Source: Burkholderia plantarii | GTDB lineage: Bacteria; Pseudomonadota; Gammaproteobacteria; Burkholderiales; Burkholderiaceae | Assembly (NCBI RefSeq): GCF_001411805.1 | Contig: NZ_CP007214.1 | Coordinates: forward strand, 124,001-188,000 | DNA length: 64,000 bases | Direction of reading: 5' to 3' | Part shown: positions 53,093 through 62,238 of the stretch, piece by piece | Position numbering within the stretch: the stretch's first letter is position 1 | Layout: every line of letters begins with the position of its first letter | Made by a program: the position numbers and the translations under genes | The notes under the pieces: generated by a model | The model's database searches: none | What the model was told of the DNA's origin: nothing | The model's input: only the letters and a program-made list of their open reading frames with translations

Positions 53093-56000
53093 TCACATCC
53101 GGCCGCCCTGAAGACCGCGAGGCGCTAGGAAAAAATTTTCCGGATCGTTTGGCCCAACGTCGGCAGCGATCTTCACGTGCAAGGTGCGCTTCAGGATGCT
53201 GAGTCCGTCGATGGCCTGGAGCGTCTGATCAGGCGCGAGCAGCATCGGCATCAAGCGGTAGGCGCCAGCTTTCTTGTACAGATCCAAGAAGGCGCTCAGA
53301 TTAACGTCGTTGGAAGGCTCCATCGTGAGTGTTCGTGATGCCATCATGGCGACTCTTGAATCACGCAAATCTCTCGGAGGCTCCGACGTGATAACCATAC
53401 CGTAGTGAGTCGGATGCTTGTCGGAAAAACGACGCACGATGCCGATGTGAATCTCCTCCTCTACATCGGCCAATCCAAATCGCTCCCGCCAGCGTTCAAA
53501 TATCTTGGAGGCCGCCTCCCGATTTCTGAACACTAACGCCATGAAGGGTGGCGCCTGCGGATACGTCACTCCGTAAGCTGCGCCCCTCCACTCAGCGCGG
53601 TTCCATAAGTGTACGTCAACGACCGAGTGAACTTTCACGTCGCGATGATCGGTCATCTTTGAAAAATGGAAGTCCTCAGAGGCCACATCCTCCTTTTTCC
53701 CTTCTTTAAGAGTGGAACGTTCACGAACGATGAGAGGGCGGTTGGGTCGAGCTTCGAACTTTTTGGAAGAATGTGTATCCCTTGCCGCGAATCGTGCTAC
53801 GCCTTTGAAAATGCGCTGTCGACTAATGCAAAGGGAGCCGATCATTGCCGCGCGGTCCATGGCCCCATCAACTCGAAACAACTGGTACACAGCGTCCTTG
53901 AGGTTCTTCGCATGACACGTCGCGGAAAAAATCGTGGCTGCCACTTCCAGCAGCATGTTGAGGAAGTCGCCGTATACCGACGGCGAGCCAGGAAAAACCC
54001 CTTGCGGCCACCTCATGGTGATCTTCATACGGTCGATGTCTGTCCTAACCTCGAAGCGCGTGATATTTGCTTCGACGACATAGACGTCGAAGCACTCAGC
54101 ATGAGCAAAGGCATTCACTTCAAACGCTGTCGCGAAGAACGCCTCCACCGTACCAACAATTGCCTCGGCAACACTGATGGCAGTATCACTCGGCTGGTGC
54201 GTGACAGTAATCCTTACGCCAAGCACCGAGGTGACGAACATTTGCTGGTCCTTACCATTGAAAATGGCGGGTCGCCACATCGCATCGCCAGCGGGCTGGC
54301 CGGCCAGTCGGTTGAAGAACGTCACGACGTCTTGAGCGGACTCGGCATCAGGAATCCAACCCTCTTCCCTCAGAACATCCTCGTAGCCGAGCACATAAAG
54401 CAATGTGGCTCGGCTCTGAAACAGGCCGAGTGCTCCCAGAGTGTCTGGGATCATATCCAGCCGTGGCACGTCCACTGTAGAGAGGTTAGCCAACTGGCAC
54501 GCAAGAATTAAATCAAAGTCATGCAATTGCTCGCCGGCCCGCTTAATAGAAGCCTCGTCATAGGGCAAAGAGCTCAGGCAACCGCGTGCGATCTGAATGA
54601 TTTGAAGCACCTCGGGCAGGTGCTTCAACTCCACCGCCTGCCAGGCAGCGTTCATCAGCAAAGGAAAGATCGTCGAAGAGAGCTCACCCTCCTCCTCACC
54701 TTCGATGAACAACGTAGTAGCGGCTGCTGTGCAACTCGCTCGTGCCGCCCACAACAAACCGGCACTGCGGTATGCAAGAGAGAGTTGCGCGTGCGCACTG
54801 ACCAAATCATCTGCATGCTCCTTCTTTGTGAGCAAGCGGGCAGCCTTGCCCAGAAGGCGGATCATTTCCATGTTTTCGTCGAAATCAAGCTGATGCGCAC
54901 GTTTGAGCAAGACCCGCGCACCCTCACTTTCACCGGTCCGTTTGGCGACGAACTCGGACACTTGATCAACGAGGTCGCGATACCCGTGACTCTTCCCTGC
55001 CGCCACACCGAGTACCTCGACTAGTTTGGTCAGACGGTTGACGTCAAACTCGCCCATACCTTCGGCTTTGACAAGGACATCCGAGAACTGGGGCCATAGA
55101 GATGCGAGTCGCTCTGAATCGCCATCTCGCATAGCTTCGTTAGCCTCAATAGTCAAAAGCGAGGTCCGTGCCTCCAAGGCATTGTTTGGACGACTGGGAT
55201 CGCTTGCCAGATCGGACAGCCTCGACGAGAGGCGCGCGATTCGGGGCCTAAGCCCGACTTGCGCCTCTGACAAATGCCCATGGACAACGATATTGAAAAG
55301 TAGCTGCATCAGGTTGCACAGCATTTCCAGGTTTTTTGCGTGGGCGTCATCGATGACCAATGCTTCGAACGCCTCATAACCGTCAACAACGGCCTTGATA
55401 TCGTCAAACCACCAAAAGGCGGTCCACTGAGCCTCGTAGCGGGCTGTGAACTGCTGGCGCTGCGTTCCACCATCATCCGCTAGACGGATCGCCCGGCTGA
55501 ATTTTCCGTCGACGTCAGTTCTGGGTAGTTCCAGTTCGCGGGCGAGTTTGGCGGCCACCAACGCCTCAGCCGCGCGTTGCATCTTCATGCCGGCGAAGGC
55601 CGTGGGATCGGTCAGTTCCTTCTCTATGTCCTCTAGTTGCTGCTTGCGCGAGTAGTCGGACGGCCCAAGTTCGCGCTCGCTAACCTTGTCGCCGATGCCT
55701 AGGTAGTTATACGCGAGATCGCGCCGATTGTTGTTGATGACCTCGTCGACAATCCAACTGCGATCATGGATCGTCACTGTGACGCCATACTTTTCGCTCA
55801 GTTCCTGCTCGACGCGAGCTCGGTCTTTTGCCCGCGCTGCTCTCGATGTGACAAAGAAAACTTTCTTGTAACCGCGCTTCGTATCGACGATGCCAGCCAC
55901 ATCGGATCGCGCCTTGTCAGCCCACGTCTTCTTCGCACTGAAAGCAAATGCCCACCGCTCGCTACCGCTATTGGCCAAGCCACAATAGAGCTTGCCGATC

Positions 56001-56284
56001 TCGTCGGCGACTGGAGTCGTTTCGGTGTCCGCCTTGCTGTCGCCACCGCCCTCCGGCCCCGTGGCAGCCCTCAAGTTTGGACAGATGGTGCGCTCGCAAA
56101 GCTTGCGACAAAACAACTCGAAGTCGTGCGTCTCATTGCGCTCGGTGATACTGTCCAGGTGATATGAAAGGATTTCAGGCTTCAGTCGGTACAGATCGCG
56201 AGTGGTCGAATCCGAATAGCGTTCTGGCCGCAATTGACGCATGAACTCAGACGGTGAAACGAGCTTTTCTTGAGCCTTCTTCAT
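53093..56284 (-). CDS. Large protein with N-terminal PD-(D/E)xK-like domain, unrecognised family
   Basis: 1,063 aa, intact frame. Residues about 50-185 look like a restriction-nuclease fold: FELFCRKLCERTICPN (E56), GPEGGGDSKAD (D82), WAFAFSAKKTWADK (K118/K119), followed by GYKKVFFVTSRAARAKD and TIHDRSWIVDEV, the usual strand-helix pattern. The middle (200-700) is mostly helical and TPR-like (LLTIEANEAMRDGDSERLAS, AHAQLSLAYRSAGLLWAARA). The C-terminal 250 residues end in a mixed beta region (FMALVFRNREAASKIFERW). I see no Walker A motif, so it is not a STAND protein. Start is ATG 56284. No known system fits all of it. It is divergent from the XRE/IetAS block and co-directional with the STAND gene. 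Confidence 0.68.
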   Translation of the reverse strand: MKKAQEKLVSPSEFMRQLRPERYSDSTTRDLYRLKPEILSYHLDSITERNETHDFELFCRKLCERTICPNLRAATGPEGGGDSKADTETTPVADEIGKLYCGLANSGSERWAFAFSAKKTWADKARSDVAGIVDTKRGYKKVFFVTSRAARAKDRARVEQELSEKYGVTVTIHDRSWIVDEVINNNRRDLAYNYLGIGDKVSERELGPSDYSRKQQLEDIEKELTDPTAFAGMKMQRAAEALVAAKLARELELPRTDVDGKFSRAIRLADDGGTQRQQFTARYEAQWTAFWWFDDIKAVVDGYEAFEALVIDDAHAKNLEMLCNLMQLLFNIVVHGHLSEAQVGLRPRIARLSSRLSDLASDPSRPNNALEARTSLLTIEANEAMRDGDSERLASLWPQFSDVLVKAEGMGEFDVNRLTKLVEVLGVAAGKSHGYRDLVDQVSEFVAKRTGESEGARVLLKRAHQLDFDENMEMIRLLGKAARLLTKKEHADDLVSAHAQLSLAYRSAGLLWAARASCTAAATTLFIEGEEEGELSSTIFPLLMNAAWQAVELKHLPEVLQIIQIARGCLSSLPYDEASIKRAGEQLHDFDLILACQLANLSTVDVPRLDMIPDTLGALGLFQSRATLLYVLGYEDVLREEGWIPDAESAQDVVTFFNRLAGQPAGDAMWRPAIFNGKDQQMFVTSVLGVRITVTHQPSDTAISVAEAIVGTVEAFFATAFEVNAFAHAECFDVYVVEANITRFEVRTDIDRMKITMRWPQGVFPGSPSVYGDFLNMLLEVAATIFSATCHAKNLKDAVYQLFRVDGAMDRAAMIGSLCISRQRIFKGVARFAARDTHSSKKFEARPNRPLIVRERSTLKEGKKEDVASEDFHFSKMTDHRDVKVHSVVDVHLWNRAEWRGAAYGVTYPQAPPFMALVFRNREAASKIFERWRERFGLADVEEEIHIGIVRRFSDKHPTHYGMVITSEPPRDLRDSRVAMMASRTLTMEPSNDVNLSAFLDLYKKAGAYRLMPMLLAPDQTLQAIDGLSILKRTLHVKIAADVGPNDPENFFLAPRGLQGGRM

Positions 56285-56893
56285 CTGAATATGCCCTTAT
56301 TTTTGCAGTACGTACCGAATAGACCGGCTATGTCAACATGAGTGAGCAAGTACAACCCATGACGATATGTGGCTTCAGACAAAGATGACTTCCTCATTGG
56401 TCATTCCCTCCCTGGTTCGTCCCGCGAGATATGCTCGTGTCTTCGGATTATCGATCCGGTTAGGCCAGCGTTGTTCTATCTCTCATCGCGTAGTAAGCGC
56501 AAGGCATCTACGGCAGCGTGTTCACGTCTCCAAGCCAAGTCCCGGCTGTCCTCGCACGATACACGATGATGGTAGCAAGATGCGGCATCGTGGTTCGGCG
56601 TAGCTCGCCGACTTCATTCGCCTGAAGTCCGAACACCATAGCCTCAACTGTGTCCTCATATTCCTGCTAGCGGAACGCGTTGCGGCGCGTCGCAAGGACG
56701 CTCCGGCTGCCCCCGCATGAGGCGCAAATCGATCGAGCCAAAGCTGCACGCACTTTCTAACGTTAGCTATTCATTGCTGTTATTTTCTACCTTGTTTGAT
56801 CAGGCATACGGTCCGGGGCTTGGATGCGCAAAACGCGTAGCACCTTCCCGCCCATGATGGCACTGCCACATCAAGGAACTCAGTTTTCTTGTC
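56285..56893. other. Intergenic between the defence operon and XRE gene
   Basis: About 600 bp holding two divergent promoters. Only short readings without family features. GC is lower than in the neighbouring core-like genes. No toxin gene was seen that would pair with the XRE protein. Confidence 0.45.
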
Positions 56894-56912
56894 TATAGCA
56901 CCAAGTGCTATA
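56894..56912 (+). promoter_or_regulatory. Palindromic operator overlapping a TATAAT box
   Basis: TATAGCAC-CAA-GTGCTATA is a perfect 8-bp inverted repeat; its right arm ends in TATAAT (56909-56914), a consensus -10 box. ATG 56957 is 45 bp downstream. Such an arrangement is typical of XRE autoregulation. Confidence 0.75.
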
Positions 56913-56956
56913 ATACCGGGGGCATTTTTAACGGATTCCGGCAAGAGTGGATTGCA

Positions 56957-57271
56957 ATGCGCAAGACGAGATCACCCATCATTGAAGCCGTCCGCGCCAC
57001 GGCCGAAGGGCTTCACGGGGTCGGCCCGGTCGATCAGGTTACGCTACGCGAAATTGACCCACTGTGGTTGCCACCGGTGGAGCCGTTGGAACCCGCCGAT
57101 ATCAGGCGCATCCGCGAAAGCACGCATGTAAGCCAAGCAGTTTTTGCGCGCCTATTGAACACGAGTCTTTCGACTGTTCAGAAATGGGAGATTGGTCAGA
57201 AGAAGCCTGCGGGCACAGCACTTAAGTTGCTGCATCTGGTTCAGAAGCGCGGCCTGGAAGCCGTCGCATGA
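56957..57271 (+). CDS. XRE-family HTH regulator (HigA/NadS-like antitoxin fold)
   Basis: 104 aa. The N-terminal 40 residues (EAVRATAEGLHGVG ... LPPVEP) form a linker, and residues about 46-100 an HTH (IRRIRESTHVSQAVFARLLN, TSLSTVQKWEIGQKKPAG). This is the fold of HigA-type antitoxins and of regulators of RelE-like toxins. No RelE/HigB reading is present upstream or downstream, so the antitoxin is an orphan or a repressor of the genes that follow. The palindrome at 56894-56912 is its probable operator. The next gene begins 121 bp later. Confidence 0.85.
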   Translation: MRKTRSPIIEAVRATAEGLHGVGPVDQVTLREIDPLWLPPVEPLEPADIRRIRESTHVSQAVFARLLNTSLSTVQKWEIGQKKPAGTALKLLHLVQKRGLEAVA

Positions 57272-57392
57272 CTGCGATGCTCAGGCAGCACTTGACCCGG
57301 CCGCCAACGCGCTGCCCAGCCGTTGGCAATGGAATCCAACCCGTCGGCGTACTACCTTTTTCCCGATGGCTCCCAAGTAAAGGTGATGTCGC

Positions 57393-58403
57393 ATGAATGC
57401 AGATATTCTCAAAAGAGTTGTACGCGCCATTGCCGATGGTTCGCAGTCTGACTTAGATCGGCTTGCCGACAAAATCGTCGAAGCAGAACGCAAGACCGGC
57501 CACGTTAGGTTGGCTGAGCAGCTCGAGGCCATCCTCAAGCAGCCTAAGACGAGGCGTGCCCCGCCATCGCCGACGTCGCCAGCCGACGTTGAGCGCACGC
57601 TCAAAGAGTTGCCCATGAGTCGGCGTCACGGAGAAACGCTGGCCACGCTCATCCCGCACGATCAACTGGAGCACCACATGGTGCTGCCCGAAGCTGTCGA
57701 GCAACGCTTCGCCCGCATCGAAGCCGAGTACGCAGCACGCGACCGGCTGCGTACCTTCGGGCTCAAGCCCCGCAAAACCGTGCTGGTCTACGGCCCGCCT
57801 GGTTGCGGCAAGTCGCTGGGCGCCAAACGGCTCGCTTGGAATACGGGCTTGCCGCTAATGAAGGTGCGCTTTGATGTGCTGATCTCCTCGTTCTTTGGCG
57901 AGTCGGCCCAGAACCTACGATCTATCTTCAGCAGTGCCCGCGAAAAGCCATGCGTGCTTCTGCTTGACGAATGCGACTTCATTGCGCGATCGCGCACGGC
58001 TTCCAAGGACATCGGCGAAGTGTCGCGCATCGTCAATTCGCTGCTGCAACTCATGGAAGAGTACGACGCGCCAGGCCTGCTTGTCGCGACGACGAATCTG
58101 GAGTCCGCGTTGGACCCGGCGCTGTTCAGGCGCTTCGACGACGTGTTCGCCATCCCGCTGCCGGGGAAAGCCGAGATCGAAAAATTGCTGAAAATGACGC
58201 TGTCCAGTGTGCGGATGGACAGGCCCATCGCCTGGGAACCTCTGGTCGCCAAACTCGAGGGTTCATCGGCCGCAATGGTCGTGAAGGCCGCCCAGGACGC
58301 CGCCAAGGCTACCGTGCTAGCCGGTCACCCGTCCTTGTCGCAAGACAAGCTACTCAAGGCCGTCGAAGAACTGCAGCGGCACGACGCCGCACAACGGGCG
58401 TAA
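57393..58403 (+). CDS. ietA: AAA+ ATPase, IetA-like (IetAS defence pair)
   Basis: 336 aa. After an N-terminal helical region (residues 1-100) comes the AAA+ core: Walker A GPPGCGKS (134-141), Walker B LLLDECDF (D192, E193), sensor ATTNLESALDPALFRRFDD, with arginine-finger RRFD. This is the FtsH/CDC48-like clade. The subtilase gene starts 3 bp after its stop, so the two are co-translated. AAA+ plus subtilase is the IetAS arrangement, known from an Agrobacterium plasmid incompatibility/toxin locus and later scored as anti-phage. A leader AAGGTGA precedes ATG 57393. Confidence 0.85.
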   Translation: MNADILKRVVRAIADGSQSDLDRLADKIVEAERKTGHVRLAEQLEAILKQPKTRRAPPSPTSPADVERTLKELPMSRRHGETLATLIPHDQLEHHMVLPEAVEQRFARIEAEYAARDRLRTFGLKPRKTVLVYGPPGCGKSLGAKRLAWNTGLPLMKVRFDVLISSFFGESAQNLRSIFSSAREKPCVLLLDECDFIARSRTASKDIGEVSRIVNSLLQLMEEYDAPGLLVATTNLESALDPALFRRFDDVFAIPLPGKAEIEKLLKMTLSSVRMDRPIAWEPLVAKLEGSSAAMVVKAAQDAAKATVLAGHPSLSQDKLLKAVEELQRHDAAQRA

Positions 58404-58406
58404 GTC

Positions 58407-61091
58407 ATGCCGGAAGCGCACAACTTCGAGCATCTGCCGCTTTTGCTCCGCTACAAGGGACATGCACGCCTTCCGAGCGGAGGAAAAACCAACCCGCAGA
58501 CGCTGGCGAACAGAAACGCCCGGCAAGCGCACAGCACGGCCCTGCAAGGTGCTGTGCAAGCGCTCTCGGGCAACTGGAAACAGCGGCAGGCGCAACGGCA
58601 AGGCCAAGCACTGCCGGTCATACCGAACGGCATCCCCATCCTGCTCAAGGTTGACACGGGGCTGGACCTAGATGTTCTAAGAGACCGCTTCGATTTCGAG
58701 ATTGTGGCCGAGCAAGAAGAAGGCTACGTTATTGTCGCATCAGAAGACATCGACGTTGCGTCGTTCCTCGCAATGGTCGATGGCTTTGCCGTGAATGTTC
58801 ATGGCTCGGCAACCATCGCTAGTGTCCATCGGTTGTTCGACGACCCCGACCAGACCGACCGGCTGGGCCGCATCCTGTCGGAACGGCTCTTCGCTGATTG
58901 GGGAAACATCGCGGACGATCAAGACTTCATTGTCGATATTGGGATCGCCTGCGCCGGTACACAGGAAATCCCATCGGTACCGAAGCGCGGCAAGCGCGAC
59001 ACCGACGCCACATGGGCCGCAAAAGAACTAGCCTGGTCCCAAGCGCGGAACGACGCCTACGATGCGTGGGAAGCGCTGAAGATCGAGCGCGAAAATCAGA
59101 TCGAGAGTTTCCGCGCCTTCTATCAGGCTGAGGTCCTTCACAACATTGAGGGGGCACCCTTCGACGCGGGTGTGCTACCCGACAGCTTCACGGTTCGACT
59201 CGAGATATCGGGAAAAGGGCTCAAAGACTTCGTCCTGAACTACCAGTATATCTTCGAGGTCGTTGAGCCAGAGGACATCGCGCTCCCCCAAGCTGTCGCA
59301 GGCCAAGTAGGTCAAGTTGGTCAGCAGGTCACTCCGACCCCTCCGAATGCTGACGCGCCGACGGTCTGCGTGGTCGACAGCGGCATTCAAGAGGAACATG
59401 CCCTGCTGCAGCCGGCCGTAGATCAAGCCGCGTCATACTGCTTCCTGCCAGAGATGGCCGCCACTGCCGTCGCCGACGAAGTCGCACCAGGGGGACATGG
59501 TACAAGAGTGGCGGGCGCCGTGCTCTACGGCGAGGAAGTCCCGAAGATAGGTGCACCTAAGCTGACCTTCTGGATTCAAAACGCACGCGTGCTCAATGCG
59601 CAAAACCTCATGCCCATCACGCTCTTCCCGCCAGAAGCGATACGTCGGGCTGTTGAGCGTTTCAACGATGGACCGCGGCAGACGCGTATCTTCAATCACT
59701 CTATCAACGCACGTGGCTACTGCCGCACGCGCTACATGTCGTCGTGGGCCGCAGAGATCGATCAGCTTTGCAACGAACGGGACGTGCTCATCGTGCAGAG
59801 CGCGGGCAACCTTCCGCTTGATGGAGCCGCCCCCTTCATTGGCATCCGCGAACACCTTGCCGCCGGCCGGGACTACCCTGCCTACCTGTCGGAAAATTCC
59901 GTCCGAATCGCCAATCCGGGGCAAAGCCTCCAAGCCTTGACCGTTGGCTCTATCGCCTACGACGTCGCGGAAGTCGGCCTATGGCGTAGCTTCGCGATCC
60001 AGCCCGACGGGCCTTCGGCCTTCTCGCGGACGGGACCAGGCATCTGGAACGTCATCAAGCCGGAAGTGGTCGCCTATGGCGGTGACGCGGTCCGCACCAC
60101 CGGCAACCCGCCTGACATCCAAGGCGGTGGCCGCATTCCGGCCGCTTGCCCGGAGCTGGTGCGGTCAACACTGCACGCGCCTGGACCTGCATCCGATCGG
60201 GACGATGCAGGTACCTCCTATGCAGCGCCCAAGGTAGCTCGTATCGCGGCACAAGTGCAGCGGGTTCTGCCCGATGAACCTGCACTGCTCTACCGCGCAC
60301 TCATCGTGCAGTCCGCGCAGTGGCCGGCTTGGGCGGAAGATCTACTGACGCGCCTGCGCAATCCGCCCGATAACCTGATGCAAGCAGAGAAGCAGGCCCT
60401 GCTCAACGCAGCGTCGCATGCGCTGCGCTGCCTGGGGTACGGCATCCCTGACCAGGAACGCGCAACCGTAAACACCGATCACCGCACAACCTTCATCACC
60501 AGCGGCGACACCGAGATTCACGCAGCCGAATGCCACGTCTTTCAGGTACCGATCCCGGCAGAGCTTCGCCAGCAGGCGGACGAATTCGACGTGCGAATTG
60601 ACGTCACGCTGTCCTATGTGGCCCAGCCTCGTCGCACACGTCGGAACTTGCGGCGATACCTTTCGACATGGGTTGACTGGAAGGCCAGCAATCTTGGCGA
60701 GGGGCTGAACGACTTCCGGGTACGCGCCCTGAAGAACGCCGCGAACGATGACGAACCTCTACGCGGATCGGCTTTGCCGTGGACGTTGCACGAAAAGCCG
60801 CAATGGGGAGTTATCCGCGATCACAAGCGTAACAGCGGTACGGTGCAAAAGGACTGGGCAGTCGTGCGGTCGAACGCGCTGCCTGACCACTTCTGCATCG
60901 CTGTCGTCGGACACCAAGGCTGGAGCCATGACCCAGATTCGGCTGCGCGCTATGCCCTTGCTGTGACGTTTGAAGTCTTGGGCCAAGAGATCGCGATCTA
61001 TGAGCCGCTACGCTCGGCCGTCGCCGAGTTGCAAGCAGAGGCGGGCGAGATTGAGGCTGAAGCCGAAGTAGAGGTTGAGGTCGATGAGTAA
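58407..61091 (+). CDS. ietS: Subtilase (S8) protease, IetS-like (IetAS defence pair)
   Basis: 894 aa. Catalytic triad by position: D324 (VCVVDSGIQEEH), H364 (GGHGTRVAGAVLYG) and S604 (GTSYAAPKVAR). The N-terminal 300 residues have no signal peptide, so the enzyme is cytoplasmic, unlike most secreted subtilisins. The C-terminal 200 residues form a beta-rich region (DVRIDVTLSYVAQPRRTRRN) and an acidic tail (EAGEIEAEAEVEVEVDE). In IetAS the ATPase is thought to present or unleash the protease during infection. The frame is intact and full length. Confidence 0.88.
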   Translation: MPEAHNFEHLPLLLRYKGHARLPSGGKTNPQTLANRNARQAHSTALQGAVQALSGNWKQRQAQRQGQALPVIPNGIPILLKVDTGLDLDVLRDRFDFEIVAEQEEGYVIVASEDIDVASFLAMVDGFAVNVHGSATIASVHRLFDDPDQTDRLGRILSERLFADWGNIADDQDFIVDIGIACAGTQEIPSVPKRGKRDTDATWAAKELAWSQARNDAYDAWEALKIERENQIESFRAFYQAEVLHNIEGAPFDAGVLPDSFTVRLEISGKGLKDFVLNYQYIFEVVEPEDIALPQAVAGQVGQVGQQVTPTPPNADAPTVCVVDSGIQEEHALLQPAVDQAASYCFLPEMAATAVADEVAPGGHGTRVAGAVLYGEEVPKIGAPKLTFWIQNARVLNAQNLMPITLFPPEAIRRAVERFNDGPRQTRIFNHSINARGYCRTRYMSSWAAEIDQLCNERDVLIVQSAGNLPLDGAAPFIGIREHLAAGRDYPAYLSENSVRIANPGQSLQALTVGSIAYDVAEVGLWRSFAIQPDGPSAFSRTGPGIWNVIKPEVVAYGGDAVRTTGNPPDIQGGGRIPAACPELVRSTLHAPGPASDRDDAGTSYAAPKVARIAAQVQRVLPDEPALLYRALIVQSAQWPAWAEDLLTRLRNPPDNLMQAEKQALLNAASHALRCLGYGIPDQERATVNTDHRTTFITSGDTEIHAAECHVFQVPIPAELRQQADEFDVRIDVTLSYVAQPRRTRRNLRRYLSTWVDWKASNLGEGLNDFRVRALKNAANDDEPLRGSALPWTLHEKPQWGVIRDHKRNSGTVQKDWAVVRSNALPDHFCIAVVGHQGWSHDPDSAARYALAVTFEVLGQEIAIYEPLRSAVAELQAEAGEIEAEAEVEVEVDE

Positions 61092-61161
61092 CCGGACCTC
61101 AGAGGCCGCAAGCGTCACCGCTTCAAGCTGAGCGTGAAGACAACCGTCTCTCGCATTTCTG

Positions 61162-61887
61162 CTACTCACCCTGCCCTAACGAAGGCCATGCAATATTGTC
61201 TAACGCATTGATTTCTTGCCGCGCAGCGTTCCCATATCTCCGAACGATTTTCAGTCGCTCTTCATTCGCGGCAAGGGATCGGACGAGCTGTTGGATTTCC
61301 TGTTCGCTCACACCGGCTTGCTTCAAGAGCGCGATCTGCGGCATCACCAGTGTCCCCAACTCGATGGGGCCAACAGGGTCATGACCGGGGTTGATTTGTG
61401 CCACTTGGAACCGCGCTCGCAAACGAGCATCCTCGATCGTTCTCGCCGCTCGATTGATCGCTTCATCGAGCGCCGCGCGATCTGCAGGGCGCAACTCCTC
61501 AAGATCGGCGACAGACAACAGTTGCTCATGCAGACATTGGGGCACCTCGATGGCTAACGTCTGCTCGGTGACGTCCGGAGCAGGACCGTTTGCGGTGGCG
61601 GGTAAGACGGGCACCATTAGTCCAGTGCATTGCGCATCCGCATTAAAAATATATCGATGCACTGCGTCCCGCCGAATCTTCCTATAGCTGCTCTCGACTC
61701 GTTGCTCTAGCTTCGCGAGTTCTTGCTGCTGCTTTGCGACCTGCTCGTCCACTGCAGCTTTTTGGTATAAGGGGATGACCGTAAAAAATAATCCCCCAGC
61801 CGTCAATACCGTGGTTAGAACCTGCGCGATGTGACTTGCAATCGGCACGTACCGCTCAACAGTTTCAAACCAGTTTTTCTTTGTCAT
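61162..61887 (-). CDS. Single-pass membrane protein with coiled coil, convergent with ietS
   Basis: 241 aa from ATG 61887 (MTKKNWFETVERYVPIASHI), the only start preceded by a purine-rich leader (AGGAAAGAC). Residues about 18-41 are hydrophobic (IAQVLTTVLTAGGLFFTVIP), followed by a coiled coil (EQVAKQQQELAKLEQRVESS) and a soluble domain of about 170 residues without motifs (LNAA-like helices, PQCLHEQLLSVADLEEL). I do not recognise the family. It ends 71 bp from ietS and faces the recombinase gene, so it is in the defence island. Confidence 0.6.
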   Translation of the reverse strand: MTKKNWFETVERYVPIASHIAQVLTTVLTAGGLFFTVIPLYQKAAVDEQVAKQQQELAKLEQRVESSYRKIRRDAVHRYIFNADAQCTGLMVPVLPATANGPAPDVTEQTLAIEVPQCLHEQLLSVADLEELRPADRAALDEAINRAARTIEDARLRARFQVAQINPGHDPVGPIELGTLVMPQIALLKQAGVSEQEIQQLVRSLAANEERLKIVRRYGNAARQEINALDNIAWPSLGQGE

Positions 61888-62238
61888 GTCTTTCCTCAAC
61901 GAGCACCACCCTCGCGTGCCCAGTAGGTTCAGCCATACTGCAAGAAGTTGATAGGAAACGGCTGATAGAAGCCTTTGTGGCGTTGATGCGGGCGAAGCTC
62001 CCCGCACGTAGGTCGACCGGTTCTACTGGCTTGCGCAGGCAACAACGACGGTCAAACCATGAATGTCGGCAAAGGTTTTCTCTGTGACGGCCAGGGGCGC
62101 ACCTAGATCGGCGACAAGCCGCAAGACTAGATGGGCTTGTCGGCCGCTTCCCGATCAGCGTCAATGTTGACGGGCGTCGCCCGGGCCCGCCCTGGCTCTG
62201 ATGATTGCGTTCACCTCGATCCTCAGTCCCAACTCAGA
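61888..62238. other. Intergenic before the recombinase gene
   Basis: 351 bp. No gene. Repeated short GC-rich segments (GGCTTGCGCAGGC, GCACGTAGGTCGACCGG) but no obvious att site that I could pair within the window; the partner would lie outside it. Confidence 0.35.

Noticed and set aside
56285..57271. A complete HigBA-type toxin-antitoxin pair
   Set aside because: No RelE/HigB-like reading of 80-120 codons on either strand near the XRE gene.
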